Source of the DNA: Erinaceus europaeus
Lineage: Eukaryota > Chordata > Mammalia > Eulipotyphla > Erinaceidae
Reading direction: 5' to 3'
DNA: 64,000 bases
Assembly: GCF_950295315.1 (NCBI RefSeq)
Contig: NC_080181.1
Coordinates: 40,143,375-40,207,374, forward strand
Part shown: positions 34,158 to 45,311 of the stretch, piece by piece
How positions within the stretch are numbered: the first letter of the stretch is position 1
Layout of the letters: each line of letters opens with the position of its first letter
Made by a program: the position numbers and the translations under genes
Notes under the pieces: model-generated
The model's database searches: none
The model's input: only the letters and a program-made list of their open reading frames with translations
What the model was told of the DNA's origin: nothing

Positions 34158-35734
34158 TTCTAATCTTTCTAGTGCCTATTATAACAAACCACTATTAGTA
34201 TAATGGTTTAAAGCCATAAAAATGTATCCTCTCTGTTCTGGAGGTCAGATCATTTAAAAAAAATGAAGACAAGGGGCTAGAATTGAGGTTTATTTGGGGT
34301 ACAGTCCCCCTAAAATGATCCAGAGGGGAATCTTATAAGATCATTCATATTTCTTTTTTAATTTTTATTTTATTTATTTATTTATTTATTTATGAAAGGA
34401 TAAATTAACAAAACCATAGGGTAGGAGAGGTACAACTCCACACAATTCCCACCACCCAATCTCCATATCCCACACTCTGATATGGAGATAGCTCTGATAG
34501 CTTCCCCACTCTCTATCCCTCTGAGAGCATGGACCCAGGGTCATTGTGGGTTGTAGAAGGTGGAAGGTCTGGCTTCTGTAATTGCTTCCCCACTGAACAT
34601 GGGCGTTGACTGGTCGGTCCATACTCCCAGTCTGCCTCTCTCTTTCCCTAGTAGGGTGGGTCTCTGGGGAAGCGGAGTTCCAGGACACGTTGGCGGGATC
34701 TTCAGTCCAGGGAAGCCTGGGCGGCATCCTGATGACATCTGGAACCTGGTGACTGAAAAAAGAGTTAACATACAAAGCCAAACAAATTGTTGAGCAATCA
34801 TGGACCCAAAATTTGGAATAGTGGAGAGGAAGTGTTAGGGGGATACTCACAGCAAGCTCTAGTGTACTTCTGCTTTCAGGTATATATTTTGCAGTAGTTT
34901 ATGGATACATGTGAACATATGCTCTCTCTCACAGAAACTGGTGTATATCTAGGTTTTGGGACTTTGTTAGAAAGTGAACCAGCAGAGATGGAATTAGAGT
35001 ATACTATGAAAGGAAAGGTCTCACACAAGTAATGAAGCTGAAGGGTTGACATTCCACACGTGAAGTCTCTGGACACAGTCTGAAGTGAAGCATGTTGAGG
35101 TGGCAATCATTGTGTTGATTAGGTTGTGATCGGTAGATGCAATATTATTTGATATGGATTGGGAGAGACATACGGGAAAGTGGGCCCTATCCAATGGTTT
35201 CAGGACTGGGGGAAGTAGAGGCTCTATAGTGGAGATGTGAGATTCCTGCTGTCTTAGGGTTCAAAAAGACAATCGATAGTTAATGTTATCATCACATTAT
35301 TTGGTAATTGGGTTAACTTTGAAAAGTCCTTTTGTTAGGGTTTGCTGTGCAGTACCCAGTATCTTGTATATAGCTGTGCTATTGGTTGCTTCTGATCTAC
35401 TTGGTCTAGGCTTTTGAGAGAGTCCGCATATCAAATACACACCTATATATTAAAAAGACTCAGTCTGTGTTTTAAAAAACTTCGAGATATACAATTAATT
35501 TTCCTCCTCTCATATTAATTAACTAGTGATTTATATGACTACATTTTACTAGGAGTGTACATAAACACCATTCCCACCACCAAAAGACTGTGACCCATCC
35601 CTCCCACCCACTCCCACCCCCCACTGGCCCAGGAAGCTGCATGTCTACCCCTCACCACAAGGTTTTTACTTTGGTGCCCTACTTACAGTTTGGTCAGGTT
35701 CTGCTTTTAGTTTCCCTTTCAGATCTTCTTACTC

Positions 35735-38700
35735 AACTTCTGTTGAGGATTGGGATCATCCCTTACTCATCTTTATCTTTCTGACTTACCTCACTTTACA
35801 TAATTCCTTCTAGCTCTGTCCAAGATGGGTCAGAGAAGGTGGGTTCATTGTTCTTGATAGCTGCATAGTATTCCATTGTGTATATATACCACAGCTTTCT
35901 CAGCCACTCATCTGTTGTTGGGCACCTGGGTTGCTTCCAGGTTTTAGCTATTATGAATTGTGCTGCTATGAACATAGTCGTACACACCTCTTTTTGGTTG
36001 GGTATTATGGAGTCCTTGGGGTATAACCTCAGGAGAGGAATTACTGGATCATATGGAAGGTCCATGTCTAGCCTTCTGAGAGTTTTCCAGACTGCTCTCC
36101 ACAGAGGCTGGACCAATTTACATTCCCACCAGCAATGCAAAAGGGTTCCTCTGTCCCCACAACCTCTCCAGCATTTGTTGCTGCTGTCCTTTTTGATGTA
36201 TGCCATTCTTACAGGAGTGATGTGGTATCTTAGTGTTGTCTTAATTTGCATTTCTATGACAATCAGTGACCTAGAGCAGTTTTTCATATGTTTTTTAGCC
36301 TTTTGGATCTCTTCTGAGGTGAATGTTTTGTTCACATCCTCTGCCCATTTTTGGATGGGGTCATTTGCTTTTTTGGTGGTAAGTTTGCTGAGCTCCTTAT
36401 ATATTTTGGTGATTAGTTTCTTGTCTGATGTATGGCATGTGAAGATCTTCTCCCATTCTGTGAAGGGTCTCTTTGTTTAATAGTTTCTTTTGATATGCAG
36501 AAACTTTTCAATTTGATGTAGTCTTATTGGTTTGTTTCTGCTTTAGTCTTCCTTGCAATTGGGTTTGATTCATCAAAGATGTCCTTGAGGTGTAGGTGGG
36601 AAACTGTTTTACCAATGTTTTCCTTGAAGTATTTGATTGTTTCTGATCTGACATTAAGGTCTTTGATCCATTTGGAGTTGATTTTTGTTTCTGGTGAGAT
36701 AAAGTGGTTCAATTTCATTCTTTTACATGTTACAACCCAGTTTTCCTAGCACCATTTGTTGAAAAGAGCCTCCTTCTTCCATTTAATCCTTTGGGCCCCC
36801 TTATCAAAGATTAGATGTCCATAGGTGTGGGGATTTATTTCTGGGCTTTCAATTCTGTTCCACTGGTCTGTGTGCCTATTTTTGTTCCAGTACCATGCTG
36901 TTTTGATGATGATGGCTTTATAATATAGTTTAAGGTCTGGGAGAGTGATGCCTTCATTTCTGTTTCTTTTCCTCAAGATGGTTTTGGCAATTCTAGGTGT
37001 TTTCATGTTCCAGATAAATGATTGTAGTGTTTGTTCTATTCTCTTAAAGAAGCTTGGTGGAACTGTGATGGGTATCACATTAAATTTGTATATGGCTCTG
37101 GGGAGAATATTCATTTTGATGACATTTATACTTCCAATCCATGAGCATGCGATATCTTTCCTTTTCTTGGTATCAGTTTATATTTCCTTGAGTAGCGACT
37201 CATAGTTTTCAGTATATAAGTCTTTCAGTTCTTTGGTCAACTTTATTCCTAGGTATTACTTTGATTTCTTTCTCTTGCCTGATTGCTATGGCAAGAACTT
37301 CCAATACTATGTTGAAGAGTAATGGTGACAGTGGACAGGCCTGTCTAGTCCCAGATCTGAAGGGGAATGCTTTCAGCTTCTGTCCATTGAGTATGATGTT
37401 GGCTGTAGGTTTGCTATATATAGACTCCACTATCTTGAGGAATTTCCCATCTATTCCCATTTTTTGTAGAGTTTTGAGCATGAATGGGTGTTGAATTTTG
37501 TCAAAGACTTTCTCTGCATCTATTGAGATAATCATGTGGTTTTTGGCTTTACTTTTGTTGATGTGGTGAATGACATTTATTGACTTATGGATGTTGAACC
37601 AGCCTTGCATTCCTAGGATGAATCCCACTTGGTCATGATGAACAATCTTTTTGATATGCTGCTGTATCCTGTTGGCCAAGATCTTGTTTAATATTTTGGC
37701 ATCTATGTTCATCAGAGATATTGGTCTGAAGTTTTCCTTTGTTGTTCTGTCCCTATCAGCTTTTGGTATCAGGGTTATGTAGGCTTCATAGAAGGTGGAA
37801 GGGAGTATTCCTGTTTCTTCAATCTTATGGAATAGCTTAAGAAGTATGGGTGCTAACTGTTTCCTGAAAGTTTTGTAGAATTCATTTGTGAAGCAGTCTG
37901 GTCCAGGAGTTTTGTTGTTGGGGAGATTCTTAATAATGGTTTCAGTTTCTTTGTCTGTGATTAGTGCATTTAGATTTTGTAGTTCTTCTTGGTTCAGTTT
38001 TGGAAGGGCATATGTTTCTAGGAATTGTTCCATTTCTTCCAGATTCTCTAGCTTGGTGGCATATAGTTCTTTATAGAAGTTTCGCATGATTTTCTGGATT
38101 TCTGTGGTGTCAGTTGTGATATCTCCTCCATCATTTACAATTCTATTAATTTGAGTCTTTTCTCTTGTTTGGTGAGTCTGACTAGGGGTTTGTCAATTTT
38201 ATTTAATCTTTCAAAGAGCCAACATTTGGCTTCATTGATCTTTTGTATGGTTCTTTTATTTTCAATGTTGTTTATTTCTGCTCTAATTTTAGTGATTTCT
38301 GTCCTTCTGGTTGCTTTAGGGTTCCTTTGTTCCTCTTCCTCTGAGTCCTTGAGGTGTGCAGTAAGGTCGTTCATTTGAGCTTTTTCTTGTTTAATATATG
38401 ATTGTATGGCTATAAGTTTTCCTCTCAGTCTGCTTTACCTGTGTCCCAAATATTTTGATAGGTTGTGTCTTCATTTTCATTTGTTTCCAGGAACATTTGA
38501 ATTTCCTGCTTGAGTGAATCTCTGACCCAGTGGTTCTTAAGGAGTATGTTGTTTAGTTTCCAAATTCTGTGACTTTTAATAATTTTCTGTTTGTTGTTAA
38601 ATGTTAGTTTTACTCCACTGTGGTCTGAGAAGATACTTGGGATGATTTCGATGCTCTTGAATTTATTGATGCTGTCTTTGTGGCCTAACATGTGGTCTGT

Positions 38701-39307
38701 CCTTGAGTATGTGTTATGTGTATTTTAAAAGAAGATGTATTCCAGTTTTTTGGGGTGAAGGACTCTGAAAATGTCCAAGAGGTCTAGTCTGTCAACCTCT
38801 TCATTCAATTCTCTTGTATCTTTGTTGGTTCTCTGCATTATTAATGGGTCTAAATGTGAGAGTGGGATATTGAAGTCTCCCACTATTATTGTATTACTAT
38901 TGATGTATTTTTTTGAAATTCTTTCAGTAAGTGCTTGACATATTTAGATGGTCCCTCATTGGGTGCATAGATGTTAATAATTTTTAAGTCTTCTTGGCTG
39001 ATTGATCCTCTAATCATTATGTAATGTCCTTGCCTATCTTTTATTGCTTTATTCAATTTAAAATCTATTGTGTCTTAGATGAGAATGGCTGTTCCTGCCT
39101 TTTTTGTGGTTCGTTAGCCTGTATGATAGTTTTCCATCCTTTCACTTTAAGTCTGTGTTTATCTTGTTGTGACAGATGGGATTCTTGCAAGCAGCATATG
39201 GTTGGATTATGTTTTCTGATGCATCCCCCCACTCTGTGCCTTTTGATGGGTGACATTAAGCCATTGACATTTATTGATATTATGGATTTAATGTATTGTA
39301 GTGCCAT
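35735..39307 (-). pseudogene. L1 ORF2 (endonuclease and reverse transcriptase), decayed
   Basis: The ATG at 39307 starts the apurinic-endonuclease domain (NVNGL and QESH motifs visible), which stops after 80 codons. RT sequence follows in several frames, with [27 protein letters not shown] and [12 protein letters not shown] recognisable. Near 37256 about 240 bp are missing compared with the L1 at 56273, removing the FADD catalytic block and shifting frame. The C-terminal cysteine-rich region is intact as a 179-codon frame. ORF2p would make L1 cDNA at the target site; this copy cannot. Confidence 0.93.
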
Positions 39308-39372
39308 TGTTCAAAAAAAATTTTTTTTTTGTTTGCTCTGATATATTGCCAGTATTGTAGTGATGTTTTTGT

Positions 39373-40287
39373 TTATAAGAGGTCTTTTAGAACTTCTTTC
39401 AGGGCCGGTTTTGTGATGGTTGCTTCCTTTAACTGTTGTTTGTCTGAAAAGGTTTTGATCCCTCCATCTAGTTTGAATGAAAGTCTAGCAGGATATATTA
39501 TCCTTGGTTGAGACCCTTTTTCATTCAGGGCTTGATAGATATCTTACCATTCTCTTCTGGCTTTTAGAGTTTGAGTGGAGAAGTCTGCAGATAATCATAT
39601 GGGTTTTCCCCTGTATGTGACTTTTTGTTTCTCTCTTGCAGCCTTTAGGATCCTTTCTTTATCCTTACTTCTTTTCATTGTGACTATGATGTGTCTTGGT
39701 GTCTTCAGGTCTGGGTTGATTCTGTTTGGAATTCTCTGGGCCTCTTGAATCTTGATGTCCTTTCTGTTATTCAGGTCTGGGAAGTTTTCTTCTATTATTT
39801 CCTCTAGAATGTTTGCTTCCATTTCCTCTCTTTCTTCCTCTGGCAGGCCAATTATACGAATGTTGCTTCTTTTGAGATCATCCCATATGTCATTGTTGTT
39901 GTTTTCAGTGTCTCTCAATCTCTTTTTGAGCTCTTTCACCTCCTTCTTAGTTTTCTCTAACTCATCTTCTGTCCGACTAATTCTGTTTTCTGTTTCTGTT
40001 AGTCTACTTTCCCTTCTCTCAGCTTCTTTCTTCATTACAGCTATTTCAACTTTCAGTTCTCTAATTGCCTCAATATAATCAGTATTTTCCTTGGGGGTCT
40101 CAACTGTTGTTTCCCTAATACTGCCATTCCTTTCCTCCAATGTTGTTTTCATTTCTGTGATTAATAAGTTTATTATTGCTTGCATACTTTTCTTATCTGT
40201 GGTTACTTCTGGCTGATTTGTAGTATCTTCTGGGCTCTTGTCTTCATTCATTGGAGTATCAGTTTTATTTGTTTTTGATCTACCCAT
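39373..40287 (-). pseudogene. L1 ORF1 (RNA-binding protein), two stops
   Basis: Starts MGRSKTNKTDTP. A coiled-coil with heptad-like E/K/L runs covers roughly residues 60-125, followed by the RRM-type core (NIRIIGLPEEE) and TPRHIIV. The frame would be 305 codons including stop, typical for L1 ORF1p, a trimeric RNA chaperone of the L1 particle. A TGA after residue 230 (consistent with a CpG-decayed CGA) and a TAA about 17 codons later break it; otherwise the frame is open. Confidence 0.93.
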
Positions 40288-41717
40288 TTTTTTGATTTAT
40301 GTGTTTCTTATTTTTAAGCTCTGTTGTTCCTCAGTTGTTGTGTCTTGAGTACAAGCAACACTGTACTAAATACCTTTATGACAATTGCACTCACCAACCT
40401 CAGGAATTACAATAGCAACTGAAGCAAGTATTGAAGCAGTATAATCACTATCAGTTAGTCAAACAATGTCTCCATTCCATGAAAAAATAGCAACCAAGTC
40501 CAAGTGAAGAAGAAAGAGAAAAGAAAGAAGGGATAGTAAGAATAGACAGTTATGCCAATCTACTATCCACTGTATATCCTAGGGGTAACAAGAGGAGAAA
40601 GAGAAGTAGAGCAGAGATACACACATAAAGAGTCCACTCTGAGTCATATTTCTTTCCCAAAATAATTCCTAAATTCAGAAAGGCAAAGAAGAAGGAAGGA
40701 AGAAGTGTACGACAAGATAAAAAAGAGAGATAGAGAGAGAGAGAGAGAAACAAGAAAGAGAAAAGATAAGAAAAAGAGCTGTAATTAAAGAGTAGTGAAA
40801 GGAAAGTTTTTTTAATTTATTATTTTTTATTTTGTTTTTTATTTGTTTTTTTTTTTTTAATTAGCTAGGAGGAGGAAGAAGGGGAGAGTCTGTAGAGGAT
40901 GTAGGAGTAATGAGACAAGTTCCTCTCACAATAAATAAGATTCCCACTACCCTAGCAATGAAAAATACCCTAAGAGTTAATTCTGATCAACCTAAGGGGG
41001 GGGGAAGATATATGCCTTGATATAATATTAATAATAAAATAGAGCAGGGTAAAACACCCTGTCCCAGATTGCCTCAAGCCTCCTGAGCAGAGGCAACTAA
41101 TTGTTAAGAAAGAAAAAAAAAAAAAACCTTCAGGACTAGACAATGATAGCAGGAATAGACAGTTATGCAAATCTACTATCCACTGTATATTCTAGGGGTA
41201 GCTAAAGGAGGAAGGGAAGTTGAGCAGAGATACTCACAGAGAGAGTCCACTCTGAGTCAGATTTCTTCCCCTAAATAATTCCCAAATGTGTATCAGTGAA
41301 TTCAGAAAGCTATAGGATTAAGGAAGAAAGGATGACAAGAATGGGAAAAAAAAGAGAGAGAGAGAAAAGAAAAAGATAAGAAAAAGAACAGTAATAAAAA
41401 GCAGTGAAAGGAAAGAGTTTTTTATTTATTTATTTTTTATTATTTAATTAGCTATGGAGGGGGAGGGAGGGAGCTGCCTGAGCAGAGGCAGCTGATTGGC
41501 TACTTAAAAAGAAAAAAGGCCAGAGGTTTCAGAAGGGAATAGGCTTTGAATGAATGATACTCCCTGGTGGGACAGGAATCTTGGTAAAGAAAGAAGCTCA
41601 GCAGGGGAGCCTGCTAGGAGCCGGTCCCCAGGGACTGGTTATGGGGGGGGGGGAGGTGCGCTTTGGGAATAATAATTTAAAAGAAAAAAAATTTTTTCCC
41701 TTTTTTTTTTTTTTTTT

Positions 41718-42008
41718 TAATTTTTTTTTTAATATTTATTTTATTTATTGATTCCCTTTTGTTGCCCTTGTTGTTTTATTGTTGTAGTTATTATTGTTGT
41801 TGTCGTTGTTGGATAGGACAGAGAGAAATGGAGAGAGGGAGGGGAAGACAGAGAGGAGGAGAGAAAGATAGACACCTGCAGACCTGCTTCACCGCCTGTG
41901 AAGTGACTCCCCTGCAGGTGGGGAGCCGGGGTTCGAACCGGGATCCTTATGCCGGTCCTTGTGCTTTGCGCCACCTGCGCTTAGCCCGCTGCACTACAGC
42001 CCGACTCC
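41718..42008 (-). mobile_element. Antisense type-A SINE nested in L1 5' UTR
   Basis: Nearly consensus: TTGTTGCCC body, B box as ggggttcgaaccgggatcc and head ending cagcccgactccc. Same orientation as the host L1. Confidence 0.95.
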
Positions 42009-42167
42009 CTCCCTTTCTTTCTACTCTATTTTTTAACCCAAATTAAGATGTAGTCACCTCCTTGGTGTCACCACTATGACCCCTTATTGACTTGTCTACT
42101 AAAGACAGAAAATCCTACCGTTTCCAGGAGATGTAGTCAGAGCTCAAGCCACTAGTAGCTTCTCAGT

Positions 42168-42180
42168 CCGCCATCTTCCG
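42168..42180 (-). promoter_or_regulatory. YY1-type site at the L1 5' end
   Basis: The minus strand reads ggaagatggcgga within about 25 bp of the element's first base. AAGATGGCGG is the YY1 consensus, and human L1 has a YY1 site at the matching place, where it helps set the transcription start. Confidence 0.75.
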
Positions 42181-42206
42181 GGAACCCCCAATCATTCATA
42201 TTTCTT

Positions 42207-42596
42207 CAGGCTTCATGGACAGATGGCATCGGCTTTGGGCTGCATCACTCTCATCTTCCCAGTCAGAATATTCAAATATTTTTCTGGTGTGCCTGTGTGT
42301 GTGTGTATGTGTGTGTAACATCTATTTTTTTTTTCTTATAAGGATCTAGGTCTATGTATACACATACATACCCTTATAAAGGCTACTTGTAGGAATAACA
42401 CCGGCAATCTAGTATGGTCTCCCACCTCAATACCCTTAATGTACAAAATCACAGTCCCTCCTCCTTTGTTTGTTTTTGTGTTTATTTTTTCTCTATATAC
42501 GTTAATTTATTTATCTTGGTTTAGGACCTTACCAGTTTTCAGATACCAAGGGTATAATTCATGGATGTCCCATAGAGAGACACTTTTCTTGTATTT
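42207..42596. other. No gene; short (TG)n
   Basis: About 390 bp after the L1 TSD. A short GTGTGTATGTG repeat near 42295-42318. Nothing else recognised. Confidence 0.5.
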
Positions 42597-43164
42597 TTTA
42601 AATTTTTTATTATTGATTTACAAAATTACAAGATAACAGGGCTGTAATTCCACACCTTTCCCACCACCAGAGTTCTATGATCCCATTATCTCCATTGGAA
42701 ACTGTATTAGTTCTCCTAAGATCACAGATCTTGATTATTATTTTTATAACTATATATATTGTTATATTATATATATCATTATAAATATATATCCATTTTA
42801 TTATGATCCTGCATTCTCTTCCTTTCTAAATCTCACCTTCACCCCCTTCTTTTTCTCCTCCTCCTTCTTTTTCCACCTCTTCCCCCCTTCCCTTACCTCT
42901 CCCCTTCTCCTCTTCCTCCTCCCCCTCCTTCTTCTTCTCCTTCCCCTTCTCCTTTGTTCTCTCTTTTTTTTCCTCTTCTCTCTGGATCCTGATGGAATTG
43001 GAATTCAGAGCCCTCTGGTCATCTTCCCCTAACATTTACACTTCTAGGAGTATGGACTCACACTATTTATGGGCAGGAGAAGGTGGAAGGTCTGGTTAAT
43101 ATAATTGCTTCTCCTCTAGACATAGCTATTGGCAGGTCAATTCATTCCCCCAGCCTATCTCTTT
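42597..43164 (-). mobile_element. Older L1 3' UTR
   Basis: ttattattgatttacaaaat and caccaccagagttctatg at the tail side. Further in, a pyrimidine-rich segment (42833-42975) precedes the ggatcctgatggaattgg block shared with 27238 and 53345. Confidence 0.85.
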
Positions 43165-43300
43165 CTTTATTTTTTAAATTTTATTTATTTATAAAATAGA
43201 AAATATCAACAAAACCATAGGATAAGAGGGATAAAAGTCCACATATTTCCCACCACCAGAGTTCCATATCCCATCCCCTCCACTATAAACTTGTCTATTC
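43165..43300 (-). mobile_element. L1 3'-terminal stub
   Basis: Last ~115 bp of an L1 3' UTR plus tail, ending at ttgtctattc, the same relative point at which the stub at 11402-11525 ends. Confidence 0.85.
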
Positions 43301-43654
43301 TTTTTTTTTTTTTCCTCCAGGGTTATTCCTGGGCTCTGTGCCTGCATCATGAATCCACCACTCCTGGAGGCCACCTTTTCCCCCCCATTGTTGCCCTTGT
43401 TGTTGTAGCCTCACTGTGGTTACTACCATTGCCATTGTTGATGTTGTTCATTGTTGGATAGGACAGAGAGAAATGGAGAGAGGAGGGGAAGACAGAGAGG
43501 GGGAGAGAAAGATAGACACCTGCAGACCTGCTTCACCGCCTGTGAAGTGACTCCCCTGCAGATGGGGAGCCAGGGGCTCAACCCGGGATCCTTACTCAGG
43601 TCCTTGTGCTTTGCGCCACATGTGCTTAACCCATTGCGCCACCGCCCGACCCCC
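43301..43654 (-). mobile_element. Antisense type-A SINE with 3' module
   Basis: 16-bp TSD (ATAAACTTGTCTATTC) at 43285-43300 and 43655-43670. The reversed module (cctccagggttattcctggg to actcctggaggcca) stands between tail and body. Head ends accgcccgacccc. Confidence 0.95.
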
Positions 43655-44744
43655 ATAAACTTGTCTATTCTTTTTTTTAATTGTTTATTTATAAAAAGGA
43701 AGCACTGACAAAACCATAGGATAAGAGGGGTACAACTCCACACAGTTCCCACTACCAGATCTCCGTATCCCATTTCCTCCACTGATAGCTTTCCTATTTT
43801 TTATCTCTCTGGGAGTATGGATCCAAGGTCATTGTGGGATGCAGAAAATGGAAGGTCTGTCTTCTGTAATTGCTTCCCCACTGAACATGGGCGTTGACAG
43901 GTAAATCCATACTCCCAGCCTGTCTTTCTCTTTCCCTAGTAGGGTGGGGCTCTGGAGAAGCAGAGCTCCAGGACACATTGGTGGGATTGTCAGTCCAGGA
44001 AAGTCTGGTTGGCATCATGCTAGCATCTGGAACCTGGTGGCTGAAAAGAGAGTTAACATACAAAGTCAAACAAATTGTTGAACAATCATGAACCTAAAGA
44101 CTGGGATAGTGCAAAAGAAGAGTTAGGGAGTCCTCCATTCTGTAATAGCTAGTAGACATATTTTAGTTATATTCTAAAGGGCCTGTGGCTATACTAGTTT
44201 TTTTTCCCCTGAGTATGAAATCTGATATGCAGGTGGATCCAGGTTATTGTCTGGGGAGATGATGTCATGGCTGAAAAAGAAACAGAAAGCTGGATCAGGG
44301 AAGAGAGTAGCTCCCTAATATGGGAAAGGGGTATAAATATTGTTGACCACAAACCCCATCGATTTGATGTGATCTGGTGCCCATATTCAGCTTATGAGCC
44401 TATGTGACCTCTGCATCCCTGTAGATCTAAGCTCATATTCTGTGGTCATGAGTAGGAATGTTCCAAGCTGCCCCAATATCAGGACCCATCTTCCTCAAGT
44501 GGAGCATAGAGTATGTTGTCCATCCTCCCTCGGAGGATGGAACATTCTCTACAGTTGTTGAGCCAAGTTGAGGGCAAGGTCCTATGAGGGGGCCACAAAG
44601 GGGTCTATTTTGTTGTTCCTGATAGAAATGACCAGTAACAATGGAAAGAGGGACTTATTTGAGGTATAGTACCATCATGTCTGTTTGGGAATCTCAGGAC
44701 TCCCGGAATAGGGGCCCATCTGATAGGGTGGCCTGATATTGACT

Positions 44745-45311
44745 TCTTCTTCTAGCATTTGCCCTTCTTCCATAGCCAGTCAACAGCGTCAGGTTGAGCC
44801 TGATGTAAAGTTTCAAGACCTCCTTTGAATCTGGAGAGGTGGCAGTCGTCCACCATGTGGGTCATAGTCTGTCTGCAGCTGCAGGGGCAGTTCGGGTCGT
44901 CTCTGGCTCCCCAGCGATGGAACACAGCGGCGCACCGGCCATGGCCCTCTCGATAGCGATTGAGGAGGGCCCAATCACAACTTGCTAGGTCAAAGCCGGG
45001 TTGATGCTTGCAGGGGTCTGCGATGAGGTGTTTGTTCTCTACCTCAGCTGACTGCCAACTCCGCCTCCAAGAGTCTGGAACAGAGAAGACCAGTGTAGGC
45101 GTAGGAGACCAGATTGGATGACGAGACGTCAGGCGTTGAACAGGGTGGACTCGAAGAGCAGGACCAACAGCTTGAAAGCTGTCGGGAGCTTGTTGCTGGC
45201 TTTGAAAGTGACTGGGATCCATGTGGATTCAGTCGGCTAGGAAGGATCGTCAGTTTCCCCAATGAATGGGTACTCACGGGATGCACCACAGGAAGGTCGA
45301 TCCAATGCATC
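44745..45311 (-). mobile_element. Vingi-type non-autonomous derivative (567 bp)
   Basis: 10-bp TSD (GATATTGACT) at 44735-44744 and 45312-45321, inside L1 3' UTR that continues on both sides. Minus strand: a 141-bp 5' segment shared with 7911-8099, then the 3' end of a non-LTR ORF, TAG stop and AAGAAGA. No poly(A). The 5' segment joined to the ORF's end implies the large central part was deleted before insertion. Vingi name from published hedgehog families. Confidence 0.85.
44752..45222 (-). pseudogene. C-terminal end of a Vingi-type ORF
   Basis: A 156-codon open frame. Its second half holds LLNRYREGHGRC, HRWGARDDPNCPC and the Cys/His run CRQTMTHMVDDCHLSRF, the C-terminal zinc-binding signature of Ingi/Jockey-type non-LTR polymerases. 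The first ~17 residues come from the 5' segment and are not family protein. RT and endonuclease are absent. Whether it is translated is unknown. Confidence 0.8.

Larger units (their letters stand above)
34356..42190 (-). mobile_element. Full-length L1 retrotransposon
   Basis: A 16-bp TSD (ATCATTCATATTTCTT) at 34340-34355 and 42191-42206 brackets 7.8 kb. Read on the minus strand: a 5' UTR opening ggggttcccggaagatggcg, ORF1, a 65-bp spacer, ORF2, a ~1.4-kb 3' UTR and an A-rich tail. One type-A SINE is nested in the 5' UTR. Several ORF2 breaks and an internal deletion make it defective. Confidence 0.96.
40288..42190 (-). promoter_or_regulatory. L1 5' UTR with two long direct repeats
   Basis: About 1.6 kb without the nested SINE. 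Two related units lie at roughly 40535-41130 and 41140-41540: acagttatgccaatctacta at 40547 recurs as acagttatgcaaatctacta 612 bp on. Shared order: ctactatccactgtatat, gagtccactctgagtca, an AG/AAAG tract and a T-rich run. The second unit lacks ~190 bp. Resembles tandem-monomer L1 promoters; promoter role is inference. Confidence 0.75.

Noticed and set aside
36945..38378. Plus-strand frames such as 35878-36480 and 39752-40078
   Set aside because: They are antisense shadows of the minus-strand L1 ORF1/ORF2.
42833..42975. Pyrimidine-rich tract as a splice-site or regulatory element
   Set aside because: It lies inside an old L1 3' UTR; the antisense Glu/Lys/Gly-rich frame is low complexity.
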